Shown piece by piece: positions 25,968 through 37,462 of a stretch of DNA of 64,000 nt. How positions within the stretch are numbered: position 1 is the first letter of the stretch; every line of letters begins with the position of its first letter. Under the pieces are notes generated by a model. It was not told the origin of the DNA and made no database searches. It saw only the letters and a list, made by a program, of their open reading frames with translations. Both the position numbers and the translations under genes were made by a program. This stretch comes from Sabethes cyaneus (lineage: Eukaryota; Arthropoda; Insecta; Diptera; Culicidae): the NCBI RefSeq assembly GCF_943734655.1, contig NC_071354.1, positions 6,173,001-6,237,000 of the forward strand, written 5' to 3'.

Positions 25968-27539
25968 CTAGCTGACCCGACAAACTTCGTATTGCCACAA
26001 ATTAACCTGTGTTGTACATAAATCATGAATCTCGGATGATCTTTGTCACTATCTCGAGTTTTGCAAGCCCCCCAGTGGGCGGCGCTTCCGACGGCGGGTC
26101 ACCGGCAACACTCGCGACCGTCTCGTCCTGAATGATCTAGTGTTACTATAGATAGTTTTTGTGGTCTTGTTATTGATTAATGTTTTATGGAAGAGTCTCG
26201 AATTTCTCGAGTTGGATTAGTTTTTGAGTTTCGCAAAAATTTCTGTTTTATTTGTATGAGAGTCCATATCCCCCTACCACAGGGGTGAGAGGTCTCTAAC
26301 TATCATAAAATAAATTCAAGACTCAAAAATCTCCTACATGCTAAATTTGGTTCCATTTGCTTGATTAGTACTCAAATTATAAGGAAATTTGTATTTCATT
26401 TGTATGGGAGCCCACCCTCTTAAAAGGGAAAGGGGTCGTAATACACCACAGAAAAAAAATTCTGCCATCTAAAACTCTCACATGCCAAATTTGGTTCCAT
26501 TTGCTTGATTAGTTCTAAAGTTATGAGCAAATTTGTATTTCGTTTGAATGGGAGCCCCCCCCCTCCTAAAAAGGTAAGAAGTCCTAATTCATAATGGGAA
26601 AAATGGTTGCCTCCAAAAACACCCACATGCCAAATATGGTTCCATTTGCTTGATTAGTTCTCGAGTTATGGGGAAATTTGTGTTTCATTTATATTGGAGC
26701 CCCCCCTCCTAATGTGGGAAGAGGTCCTAATTCATCACAGAAAAAATTCTTGCCTCCAAAAACACCTACACGCCAAATTTGGTTCCATTTGCTGGATTAG
26801 TTTCTAATTAGGATTAGATTAGAAAATTTTCTTGCCCTCGAAAACCTTCACATGCCAAAGTTGGTTCCATTTGCTTGATTAGTTCTCGAGTTATGAGGAA
26901 ATTTGTATTTCGTTTGTATAGGACCCCCCCTCCTAAAGTGGGGAGGGGTCCCAATTCATCATTGAAAAAAAAATTGTCTCCAAAAACACACATATGCCAA
27001 ATTTGGTTCAATTCGCTTGATTAGTTCTCGAGTTATGAGGAAATTTGTATTTCATTTGTACAGGAGCCCCTCCTCTTAAAGTGGGGAGGGGTCCTAATTC
27101 ACCATAGAAAATTTTCTTGCTCTCGAAAACCTTCACATGCCAAATTTGGTTGCATTTGCTTGATTAGTTCTCGAGTTATGAGGAAATTTGTATGGAAGCC
27201 CCCCCTCTTAAAGGGGAGAGGAGTTATAATTCCTCTTATAAAGAGGGGAGGGGTCTCAATTTACTATACAATAAATTCTTGTCACCGAAAACACCCTCAT
27301 GCCAAATTTTATTCTATTTGCTTGATTAGTTCTCGAGTTATGCAGAAATTTGTGTTTCATTTGTATGGGAGCTCCCCCTCTTAGTGGGGGGAGGGGTCTC
27401 TAACCACCACTAAAACCTTTCCTGACCCCAAAAACCTCTACATGCAAATTTTCACGCCGATTGGTTCAGTAGTTTTTGATTCTATAAGGAACATACGGAC
27501 AGACAGACAGACAGAAATCCTTCTTTATAGGTATAGATT
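25968..27539 (+). mobile_element. Dispersed repeat, copy A, with internal 145-bp tandem units
   Basis: Starts CTAGCTGACCCGACAAACTT and ends with three GACA words, then AAATCCTTCTTTATAGGTAT and AGATT. The middle consists of seven to eight direct repeats of roughly 140-150 bp, each containing ACATGCCAAATTTGGTTCCA, then CTTGATTAGTTCTCGAGTTA, then GGGAGCCCCCCCTC and GGGGAGGGGTCCTAATTC. Copy B lies at 53851-57450 and a 5'-truncated copy C at 61127-61263. Copies sharing a 3' end but differing at the 5' end suggest spread by retrotransposition, but no coding region is present. Relative to copy B it lacks about 660 bp after GAGTTTTGCAAG. It preserves the empty target (26278-26282) of the Transib-like insertion in copy B. 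Small frames inside the tandem units are artefacts. Confidence 0.8.
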
Positions 27540-27554
27540 TCTGAACATGATTGC

Positions 27555-27835
27555 AAAAACTTGAAAGGCAGTTCCTTACCTTTTCCTTTTTACATTTTAT
27601 TTTTTATTTTTTACTTTTAGCTTTTCATTTTTTACTTTTCACTTTTCAAGTTTCATTTTTTACTTTTTACTTTTTATTTTTTATTTTTTACTTTTTACCT
27701 TCTATTTTATACTTGAATTTTTCGAATTTCAACATTCGATTTTTCGACTTCCGACATTGATTTTCGTCTTTCGGCCTTCGATTTTCATCTATAGATCTTT
27801 GACTCTTAGCTTTCAGCATGCGAGTGTTGAATTTT
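27555..27835 (+). repeat. TTTTACTTT repeat passing into TTCGATTTTCG words
   Basis: The first part duplicates the block at 24001-24180. From 27719 the words become TTCGATTTTTCGACTTCCG and TTCGTCTTTCGGCC, the reverse complement of the CGAAAATCG style words of the satellite linkers, in a degenerate form. Confidence 0.65.
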
Positions 27836-29699
27836 AACTTTTTTAAATTTCATTATTTAAGAATTTTAGCTCTATGGATTTGAGCTTTCTTCTCGGTATA
27901 CCTTAACAGCAAACCGGCTTGAATTTTCGGCAATATTCTACCTTTGGCAAAGGTCATTACGATTGTTCAAATGTTTGTCGTTACGGATGGTCAGTTTGAA
28001 ATTGGTTGCTTTTAGGTTTTTTTTTATCACGAACAGTCTGGCCGAGAACACTTTTCCGATACGAAAATTAATTGATTGGTAATTTCGTACCTAATTCATT
28101 TTGAAGGTTCTGGTGAGGGTTCTGGTTCTGGTGGTGTGAAGGTGGTCTGACACAAGCCAACAGTTCTGTACTCTAAAGGTACCAGTACACTGTTTGCTGA
28201 ATCATCCAATATTTGATCTATTTCATCAAATAAATTTGAAAACCCGTGTACTGACCCAACCAAATATTCGAACAAATTTTATTTTTCAAAATGTCGCCGA
28301 GCTTTTCTAATAAAATTTGGCAGTGTAATACGTCAATCAAATTAAATTTGTTTTCATAACGTTTTGCGCTGTTCGCCGGTTTGTTTGCTTGAAACTTATC
28401 AAAAAAGCTCACAATGTTTATTATTTGAATTGCTGTCAAAATCGAATTTGGTACAGGAAAAATAGTGCAGAAAGGAAGTTTTGCAAAGGAAATGACACTG
28501 GAATAAATCAGGACATTATTAAATCAATAGTGAAAAGTTAAAAAGATTATGAATAATGAGGAGATCATTTAATATACCTGTTTTTCGAACATGATTTGTT
28601 TAACGGGAAAATAGCAGTCATTAACTTTTCGTCGGAGAGCCCAATTTCGGAAGCAGTTTTTGGACCCAATAGCTGGGGTCTGATTGTAAAAATGTAAATA
28701 CTGCCTTCTTCTTACCAATCTGAACACAGCGAATATATTTTCATGGACAGAATTTTCGTTTCAAACAAAAAACTGCTTTTGAAATTGGCAGAATCGATGA
28801 CGACTAATTTCAGCTTAAATACCTTCTAAAATTAAGCACTACTACATATATAATACGACATATGTCAAACATTATTCTAGTAAATCTAGTAAATAAGTAG
28901 TCAGCATGTAAACGTAGCCCCCCCTAGAAATGAGCGCTAGTTCCGCCTATGCTAAATACTATTGTTGGCCATATTAATATTGCTGTTGTAGTTGAAACCC
29001 GTAATCCACCTTTTCGCGCGCTTAACGGCGGCTAGTGGGTACACTTTTCGACAATGTTTATTTGCTTTTGGGAACTCCGCTCACGTAAGGGGACCCGGGG
29101 CATAAAGGACACCTTAACTGTTTTTAATTAATCACGGGCAAAAATAACCAATTGAATTCAATCTGAACAGGCCTAAAACTTAGATGAGGGTATAATCTAA
29201 ACAGTTTCAGTGAGTTCAATATCAAAATAATATAAATATAGAAAAAAATAACGTTTTCGTTTCAGATGTTTTTTTTGCTCGATATCAAGAGGTACGGGGC
29301 AACGAAACGAAAATATAACGCAAAACAATAAATGCTTCTGCCTCTATTAAAGGAAGAGGAGAAAGTTATCTGGTTCCTAAAAGAACTTAAAAGTGTCAAT
29401 TTTCTGTGCTTGGTATTTCTCCTATTTTAATTATTTTTTTGCTGTGCAACAATTGGATTGAACATGTGCAATATTAGGCAAAGGACGTTAATCAAGTGGG
29501 CAACAATTGGGTCTGTATGCTGTTGGACACAAACTCAAATTGCATAATATATGCAATAATTCAGACTATGAAAACATGCCAAATGTTTTACTGAAAGCTC
29601 ATTTTGTTTACAAGACAAATTTCGTTTTAAGTAACGTAATAGTTCACCCGAGGGATAAGAAAAACTGAAAGTTCCTGCGTTAGGTGTGCAACAATTGGC
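27836..29699. other. AT-rich DNA without a recognised gene
   Basis: No frame above 73 codons and no protein similarity that I can see. Phrases such as GGGGCATAAAGGACACC (about 29100) and GCAACAATTGG (29440-29700) look like dispersed repeat pieces, but I could not delimit an element. Confidence 0.4.
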
Positions 29700-29925
29700 A
29701 AATTACCCTATTCGATTATAAATATTCGAATATTTCGTTTAATAATTGGATTGATCGTACGATCATAAACGATTGATGGGGATTATTCGCATTTTTTTAT
29801 CTTTTTTAAGCTATTCGATTAATGAATTACTCGTGCCGGCAGTATTTGATTACAAATTATTCGATTATTCCATGCTCTAATCGATTACTCGATTAATCGA
29901 GCGATTACCGGACATCACTAAATGT
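29700..29925 (+). repeat. ATTCGATTA fuzzy repeat with possible transposon end
   Basis: Degenerate words ATTCGATTA, TCGATTAATCGA and ATTACTCGATT fill this stretch, ending in CGATTACCGGACATCACTAA. That last phrase looks like one terminus of a DNA element (reading AGTGATGTCCGGTAATCG inward), but the opposite end is not apparent. Confidence 0.45.
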
Positions 29926-30211
29926 AGAAATTGAAATTATATAAATTGCATTTTTTCATACCGCAGTAATTATTTTGAATTAATAATAATGACCGTATTA
30001 AAACGTGTTTAACAAAATTAAAATGGCATTCAGCTTCCTGTTAAATAAATAGCCTCACTTTCCGAGCGTACTTTTTTTTGCTTGTTTAATCTGTTTGATC
30101 TGCACAGAAATCTGCTGGCGCAAACATTTTCGGGCCGAATGTATTTGATAATCTCACGAATTCCATGCTGTTTTGCAAACAGTGTACTTGCCCCACAAAA
30201 TATGTCAAAAC

Positions 30212-30648
30212 TTTTGAATTTTGAATTTTGAATTTTGAATTTTGAATTTTGAATTTTAAATTTTAAATTTTGAATTTTGAATTTTGAATTTTGAATTTTG
30301 AATTTTGAATTTTGAATTTTGAATTTTGAATTTTGAATTTTGAATTTTGAATTTTGAATTTTGAATTTTGAATTTTGAATTTTGAATTTTGAATTTTGAA
30401 TTTTGAATTTTGAATTTTGAATTTTGAATTTTGAATTTTGAATTTTGAATTTTGAATTTTGAATTTTGAATTTTGAATTTTGAATTTTGAATTTTGAATT
30501 TTGAATTTTGAATTTTGAATTTTGAATTTTGAATTTTGAATTTTGAATTTTGAATTTTGAATTTTGAATTTTGAATTTTGAATTTTGAATTTTGAATTTT
30601 GAATTTTGAATTTTGAATTTTGAATTTTGAATTTTGAATTTTGAACTT
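30212..30648 (+). repeat. Second heptamer satellite, (TTTTGAA)n
   Basis: About 62 near-perfect copies of TTTTGAA, with two TTTTAAA variants at 30252-30270. On the other strand the unit rotates to CAAAATT, one base different from the GAAAATT of the main satellite. The long minus-strand frames here (KIQNSKF period) are repeat artefacts. Confidence 0.95.
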
Positions 30649-31011
30649 TGTATGAAGCATTGATATCGCTTGGAGACCGTGTAGTGCAAGGCGTCTCCAT
30701 CGATATCAAAGAAGAAGGGGTCGCATAGTGCTTTTTCCTAAAACGCTTCCAGTATTCATAATAGTAAACAAAAATGTTTTGATTTATAATCTTCCAAAGG
30801 AATAAATTTAATCCTCAAAAGGCAAGCCTTTTTTAATCAAGCTATTTTGCTCAACCATAATAAAAAAAGATCACAAGAACAACTCCCCGAACGTTTCACG
30901 AACTGGCAGCGTGGGATTGAACTCTATCCATCTTCAGTCGTTCTTCACTCACTCTGGTTTCAATTATCTGCAAACGCTGGGAATCAAAACGAGTCCCCTT
31001 CCAGCAGCAGC

Positions 31012-31028
31012 AGCAGCAGGCAGCAGCA
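31012..31028 (+). repeat. (CAG)n microsatellite
   Basis: Five to six CAG triplets, followed after GG by a further CAGCAGCAG. Confidence 0.85.
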
Positions 31029-31078
31029 GAGCACGAGGCCACGGTTTCGTGTTCCGAGTGCGTTCCGAGGCAGTAAAA

Positions 31079-31123
31079 CTGAAACAGTAAAGCGCCCGGA
31101 TACCTAGCGCTTTACTGTTTCAG
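31079..31123. other. Perfect 17-bp stem-loop
   Basis: CTGAAACAGTAAAGCGC (31079-31095) is followed by an 11-nt loop and its exact reverse complement (31107-31123). It lies in otherwise unique DNA about 380 bp upstream of the candidate signal-peptide exon. The stem is too short for a typical microRNA precursor. It could be a structured leader element, a palindromic binding site or the remains of a small foldback element. Confidence 0.6.
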
Positions 31124-31502
31124 ATGGTTTTTCCGCAGCGAGCGTGGGAGAGCCACCGTCGGCGTCGGCGTCGGCGGATCCATTGCCGGAAACGGAAAAG
31201 CAACGGCGGCGAAGAACTGAAAGGAAATAATCGAGCCGGATCCGGCGATGTTCACCGACGAGCACCGAATGAATGAGTGAACAGCGGAGGCCAACAAAAC
31301 GTTATAAGCAAGCAGCAGAAATGTTGTTGGCAGAAAGGAAATATCTCCTCAGATGATATGGTTGACTGGTTGAAGCATAAGGAGGAGGGCCTTGGCCAGG
31401 TGAATCGAAAACATCGTTGTCGTCGTCGTAGCATCAGGTGAACAAAGAAAACGGGGGCAAAACCTTCAGAGCTAGTCTTTTTAATATTGATTTAGACGGT
31501 TT

Positions 31503-31594
31503 ATGCAGCGTGCTTTACGGTCTCGTCATGTGGCCCTGCTTCTGCTTCGTGGGCCACGGCTGTTGGTGCTGCTGCTGAGCCAAGGAGCAAAGAG
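31503..31594 (+). CDS. Candidate first coding exon encoding a signal peptide
   Basis: An ATG opens a frame of 30 codons plus two bases that runs into a consensus splice donor (AGAG followed by GTAAGT at 31595). The peptide starts MQRALRSRHVALLLLRG, continues PRLLVLLLSQGAK, and has the plan of a signal peptide: basic start, hydrophobic core, small residues near the end (SQGA). The frame hits a stop within the GTAA of the donor, as expected if translation depends on splicing. It sits in unique DNA after a GC-rich stretch. Against it: two Arg interrupt the hydrophobic core, the ATG context is weak, and no downstream exon is identified. The gene is unknown. Confidence 0.28.
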
Positions 31595-34089
31595 GTAAGT
31601 TGTTTATCCCCAGTGTCTCGGTGATGTGTTATGCTTTTTTATGGAGGACATAAACTTCGATGTAGCGAAACGTGATACGTGAGTGCATGTGCGGTCTCTC
31701 TCTAAGCCGAGGCGATCGTCTTTTAGTCTGGGAAGGATGAAAAAAAATTAATGCTAACGTTGCAAACAGACGACACGGGGCGACGGGCGGCAGTAAATAC
31801 GGCGGTCCAAAAACGTACGGGGACGTACACGACTTTAAAACTCTGCAAAACGTCATCTTGTGCCGTAATATTTTAAACTTTTATTAGAAAATCATCACAT
31901 TTAATGAGTGTTTGTTATGGAATTTTTACAGCGCTTTGTGCCTAACGGTAATTGCCTACAATCACGCTTGGAGTGCACAATTATCGCATTTTTTTTCTCC
32001 TACCAAAGCCGGCAACACGTAAAATCTACACGTTCGGCTCAGTTTCCCAGGCCCTCAGCTCTGATCTGATACCGACCTAACTGGCATATGACGCAGTGCA
32101 TACAGAGGCCTAGTGGAACGGAATCGATTGTTGTGTAATCGAGAACTTGTTGTACCTTCTCGGTGCCTTCGTCTGACTGTCACCGAACTGACGTGGCTAT
32201 ATGCTACGCTCGCTGTCGATCGGTCTTGAAATTCTTGAGTCAACTCCTTCCTCCACCCATCAAAAAACACTACACAAATATGACCTTCCATTCCAGCGGG
32301 TTTTTTTATTTTCATTTTTATTTATTTTCGCATTTGATGACTTCCCGTTTCGATGTCTAGTTCGGTGCTTGGGGTTTCCCCAAAGCACAAAAAGTGATGT
32401 TTCCCTATGCAAAGAGCGCAGCTCAGCTCAGCTCTATGAAGCGAATGGTACACGGTCGAATGCGCCACAAGTTAGCAAATATTCAAATTTAATTGCGGTT
32501 TATAATTGAAAATTTATTAATGCCCCAATTGGTGGATTTTAACCAGTCAGACTTATTTATGCTTATTGGTAAGTGGATTACGTGTTGGTACAGCGAGAAG
32601 CCTATTTTTCAGTGTAAAATGAAAATGTGCCGATTGGATTTTACCTTCGGCAGCATACCGTTGTGTATGCATTTTTCTGGCTCTGTTGTAGGTGTAATTG
32701 CATTCGAATTTTATGCAGTTTATCGATCTCAATTTGACTTACCTAGCCATTCGGTAGTATGTTAATTTCACGGAGCAAATCGATTTCATTTATTTGAAAC
32801 TTTTTCATTCGAATTTCTGATGATTTGGAATTACACTCCACTTATAAAGAGGACACCTTTCAGGAGGAATCCTGTTTCATTTACGGTGGTTTCATAATCC
32901 TCTTGTTTATTTCCTTTTTTATATAAAGAGACACAAACACACAATTTTTTAAGACTTCAAAACTCCCGGTAAATAATCACATTCAGATTCAACTTTAGCA
33001 CATGACTCTTAGAACTTTCACCCAAAATACTGGCTTCAATAAAAACTTTTCCTCAACACTCATATTCCGGAAGTAAAACCCAACAAAATCCGCTGGAAAC
33101 GTACTTGAAACGGTCACAACTTAGCAAGAACACGAACGGACTCGTTCTCTGCACAAATAATGACGCCGAAAAACTTGACGTTTCTTTGCACCGACTACTT
33201 TGATGTCGAACAATACAGTGTGAACATATAGGTAGGGACATAGCGAAATGACATTGTACAAAAGGTACAAAACTTAACAATATAATCTTGACGAATGTGC
33301 TTCCACTGATTCGCCGCGCTCATAATAGCTAATAAGTTTGTTCGAAAAAAGCAAACAAAAACTTTGTGCTTGTGCTTGCGCTTCTTTCAATAATCGCGAA
33401 ATGCTGCTGCTGGTCTAGCAGCAGCGGGAATGTCTGCAACTTTTGACGATACAAAACCGAGAACAATAGCGAGAGACTATGGTTTGGGTGAATATTTCCT
33501 GTCTGTTGCCAAAATACCCACTTGAATTGAATGTTCTTGAGCGAACAATAGTCGACAATAGTTGGACTGTTTTGCGTACATTTTCGTGGCAACACCGATG
33601 ATGCCAATCATAAAATACATTGTATGTTGGATAACTTTTTACAGACATAATTATTATATTAGGAAAATCCAGAAAATTGATAAAATTAATGACAGAAGTG
33701 TAGAGGAATCCAAACAGTGGACATCAGTCCTACCTAAACGGAGCGGAAATAACACCGAGCGATTTCGCGCGGTTTTCAGCAAGAACAAACCGTCTGCCAA
33801 AAACTGGAAAATCGATTTCCATCGTTAGCCTAGGTATGTAGGTACCTACGTCCAATCAACAGGCTGCTCGTTCGAGTTTTTCGCAGCTCACGGCAGGCCG
33901 AAAGCCCGTGATAGCGCAAGCAAGCAAGCAACCAGCCTCATAGTAGGCATGCACTCACTCATCACACGGTTGCTTCGTCACCCGACGTCATTGTATAGTT
34001 GCGTTCGCATTCGGTCGGCCTGCTTTGATCCTCCTAGTAGAGTGCGAGGGGCTTTCTACTGGTAATTTATTAGTTATTACTTTAGACAG
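31595..34089. other. Unique DNA, possible intron, no recognised exon
   Basis: Mixed-composition sequence without clear tandem or inverted repeats. Several short frames occur on both strands (for example 32201-32509 and 33562-33828) but overlap one another and match no family I know. If the exon at 31503 is real this would be its first intron. Confidence 0.35.
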
Positions 34090-34323
34090 TAAACTTTTTT
34101 TAGATTTAAGGGCTGTTCATTTTACTGTAGCGCTCCTAGTGGTTAGTATCGGAATGTTTTGATAGCAACCAGGTTTTGAAATGTTTCCTCTTTTCATTGG
34201 CTATATCGACCATGTGCAGCGTTCTCAAATATTTTCGTGAGTGCTATACTATCGATCGGCAGGATCACAGCAAGTGTCATAGTAGAATTAGGGATCGGAA
34301 TTTTGCATTTGAAGCTGCTGAGA

Positions 34324-34508
34324 ATGATTAGGACAAATCCAGGGCTGTCGAATTACGATATCGTCAAGAAATTCAATGCTAGCCAAAGGATTTCGAGCTT
34401 CTAGTGGTCTAGTGGCCATTGTCCGAAAGTTTAACCATGGGGTTCTTTGTCATGGACGACGAAACGTACGTAATAATGGATTATTGGCAACTTCGCGGAC
34501 AAAAGTTT
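34324..34508 (+). pseudogene. mariner/Tc1-type transposase, N-terminal half (interrupted)
   Basis: The first part translates as a helix-turn-helix region beginning MIRTNPGLSNYDIVKKFNAS, typical of the DNA-binding domain of insect IS630-Tc1-mariner transposases. After a TAG stop and a frame change the next part reads MGFFVMDDETYVIMDYWQLR and then GQKF. This is the block around the first catalytic Asp (MDDETY; codons from 34452). The frame ends at TAA, and the foldback element at 34514-37428 begins directly after it. The remaining half of the gene resumes beyond that insertion, at 37463. The stop, frameshift and shortened linker between the two domains show the copy was already decayed or has decayed since. 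Confidence 0.85.
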
Positions 34509-34513
34509 TAAAA

Positions 34514-37428
34514 AACCAGTGCACTGTGGGTGGTCCAGAAAGCCAAATTAGGTGGAAAAAATTGTTTACTCAGTAGTCGTTGATTTTAGACTATTTACGT
34601 GTTAGCAACAAAATCTTGATTTAGGATGCCGCTTTTTTGGCATGAGTTATTTTAGGGTGACCCTTAAATTAACCAAAATCCAGAAATTATCTTCAAAACG
34701 AAACAAGTAGAGCTATATTCACTTTAGCAATTTTATAGCTTGAAGTATTTTGAGTAATATTGGAGAAGACAAAATCCCTCTATCTCGAACCGTTTCCATG
34801 TTAGGGCGATTTTCCTGAGTCAAGTTAGGGTGACCCTGCTATTAAGCGATTTTTCTTCATAAATTTTTTATTTTGCATTTCTCGCCAAACACTTCTTCAG
34901 ATGACTTTTGAGGCTCAATAAGACGCAACTTTTGATGGAAAAAGAAATTAGCTATCTATTTTACTTCTAAACTTATTTTAAATTTTGTAATAAAAATAAG
35001 CCGTTTTCAAATGTTTGTATCTTACAAAGATGCAAGCAGAATTGAAATCGGTTGACTGCGTTTCAAAGATCGTGATTTTTTGTGCATAATATCAAAAAAT
35101 TGGAGAGTGGAGTTGTGTCTATCTCAAATAAATCAACTTTGAATATGTGTGGTTTTAACATATTTGAGTATATAAAAGTAAACGAGTTGCGCCATAACTC
35201 CAGAAGGCCTTGACTGTTCTTCAGCAAACTTGGCGTACATGTTTCTTGATACAAGTGAATCAGCACAGCGGGTTGACAAAAAGGAGGTGGTCGCTAAAAA
35301 AGGGGGGGGGGGGGGAGGAAGGTCCAAAAATGTAAAAAGATAATAATATCTTGCATTTGGACCGTTAGAAGTTGTGCAAGAGGCTGGGAGATAAGATGAA
35401 GAGCGTTTGAAAAGATTGTGACCCTCCCACAACTACGGGAGTAGAACAATATTAGAAAGGCTTTGTTTCTCTTTCATTATCTTCGGAGAGACGTGTACAA
35501 GTTGCTGTAGACAAAAGGGCCGCTGACCGAGGAGAGCTAATCAAGGGGAGGGGTAGGTATGTCTAACTGCGGAAAAAAGATTTGTTTTTTGTATTATGAG
35601 AATTTGCAAACTGAAACGTAGCGTTATGAAGTCCGCATTCGTATGGTCCAATTTTCTCTCACGATTTTCTTCTAACGAACACACATGCATGAGCATTTCT
35701 TTCGGATTTCTTTTCTGATATTCTCATGCACTGCGACGAGTTTTTGCCATAGTGTATTTAGGTATCACCTCCAAGTTGGCCTCGAGGTATGATGCTGGTC
35801 TAATAAGCCAGTCGTCATATGTTCGAATCTCGACTGGGAGTGGCTGTTAGAGCCAATAAGATCGTAACAACTGGCCCTGCAATTGTCCTGCACTCTAACA
35901 GCTGGCTGCGAAGTTTGTCGTATAAAAAACAGAAGGTCAAGTTTCGATAACGGAATGTAGCACCTAGGCTTTGTTATGCTTTGTTATTTAGTTATCAGCC
36001 ACGGTCGTTGCTTACGCTCGTCATTGCAACCCACCAGTTGATACCTATCATCGCTTGCAACGGTAAACGGTACGGTTAAATCCGTATCCATACATCCTAG
36101 TGCGCCGCTCGTGCTTACGACCTATGGCCAGCTCGTGAGCTTTGGATTCGCGAGCGGGATGTGTAGAAAGTTGCTATGAGGCTGCACACTCGCGTGTGTG
36201 TAGGTAGCAGAATGTATGTACACAGTACCAGCAGTTGTTTGTCGTAGGCTTACGTCAGTGAAGTAAGCTTTGGATGCTATGCTTTTCACACTCGCTCGCC
36301 TGAGATTTTCAACCTTATCGAAAACAGATGTACAAGTGGCTGAAAGACAAAAGGATGGTGGCCTCTGATGAAAAGGGAGGTGCGAATCACGGAAATCCCC
36401 GTCGCGGGTGGAAAACTATTTAAACTTCTCATTCGGTAATTCCACTCCATTATACTACGAAACACATATGATTTCATTACTTTATCTACCATTCCATCTG
36501 TTTATTGGAAAGTCTACCGTTTTTAATGCCTAACTTCATTATAAAGTTCAAGTCAAAAAACATGAGGTTAAGTTTATACATTCTCTTTCAGATTTGGACC
36601 ACTCACACAACTTATAACGGTCTAAATGCAAGATAATTACAGCCACTTTTACTTATTTGTACCTGCCCCTCCCCTTTTAAGCGACCACCCCGCTTTTGTC
36701 AACCCCCTGTGCTGATTTACTGATGTCAAGAAACATGTACGCCAAGTTCAATCAAGAACAGTCAAGGCCTTCCGGAGTTATGGCGCAACTCGTTTACTTT
36801 TATATACTTAAATATGTTAAAACCACACATATTCAAAGTTGATTTATTTGAGATAGACAAAAATCCACTCTCCAATTTTTTGATATTATGCACAAAAATC
36901 TCGATCTTTCAAACGCAATTAACAACAACATTTGAAAACGGCCTATTTTTATCACAAAATTTAATATAAGTGTAGAAGTAAAGTAGATAGCCAATTTCTT
37001 TTTCTACCAAAAGTTGCGTCTTATTGAGCCTCAAAAGTCATCTGAAGAAGTGTTTTGCGAGAAATGCAAAATAAACAAGTTATGGAGAAAAATCGCAAAA
37101 TAGCAGGGTCACCCTAACTTGACTCAGGAAAATCGCCCTAATATGGAAACGGTTCGAGATAGAGGGATTTCGTCTTCTGCAATATTACTCAAAATACTTC
37201 AAGCTATAAAATTGCTGAAGTGAATATCGCTCTATTTTGTCTCGTTTCGAAGATAATTTCTGGATCTTGGTTAATTTAAGGGGTTCTCTATAAAATAGCT
37301 CATGCCAAAAAAAGCGGCATCCTAAATCAAGATTTTGTTGCTAACACGTAAATAGTCTAAAATCAACGACTACTGAGTAAACAATTTTTTCCACTTAATT
37401 TGGCTTTCTGGACCATAGTGCAGTGGTT
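34514..37428. mobile_element. 2.9-kb foldback element with about 850-bp inverted arms
   Basis: Left arm 34514-35385 and right arm 36593-37428 are long, imperfect reverse complements. The tips read AACCAGTGCACTGTGGG with GGTCCAGAAAGCC on the left and AACCACTGCACTATGG with TCCAGAAAGCC on the inverted right. The 1.2-kb centre is not palindromic and carries a tRNA-related SINE at 35775-35990. The arms contain TAGGGTGACC words and, near their inner ends, a copy of the dispersed GTTGACAAAAAG repeat. No transposase frame is present. It is inserted between the two halves of a mariner-type transposase gene. No clean target duplication was recognised. Confidence 0.8.
35775..35990 (+). mobile_element. 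tRNA-related SINE (Feilai-like)
   Basis: Starts TTGGCCTCGAGGTATGATGC, with an internal promoter resembling tRNA boxes: an A-box-like TGGCCTCGAGG and, 44 bp on, a B-box-like TGTTCGAATCT at 35820-35830. The body continues with GCAATTGTCCTGCACTCTAA, CAGCTGGCTGCGAAGT and AGGTCAAGTTTCGATAACGG, wording I associate with mosquito tRNA-related SINEs. It ends in CTTTGTTATGCTTTGTTA. It lies in the loop of the foldback element, so it inserted there or was carried with it. The family name is from memory. Confidence 0.7.
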
Positions 37429-37462
37429 GAGGTGATGTCTCTAGCAGATTAAAATTTCCGTT

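Larger units (their letters stand above)
30650..31502. other. Unique DNA upstream of the candidate exon
   Basis: Non-repetitive and GC-richer toward 31.0-31.2 kb, with a CAG run at 31012-31028, a perfect hairpin at 31079-31123, and GTCGGC repeats near 31160. It resembles the promoter or leader region of a gene, but no core promoter element could be fixed. Confidence 0.35.

Noticed and set aside
30030..30689. 219-codon reverse-strand frame
   Set aside because: Most of it is the TTTTGAA array; the unique tail is short and unrecognised.
35775..35850. Functional tRNA gene
   Set aside because: Box-like motifs are present, but the cloverleaf stems do not pair well and the sequence continues into a SINE body.
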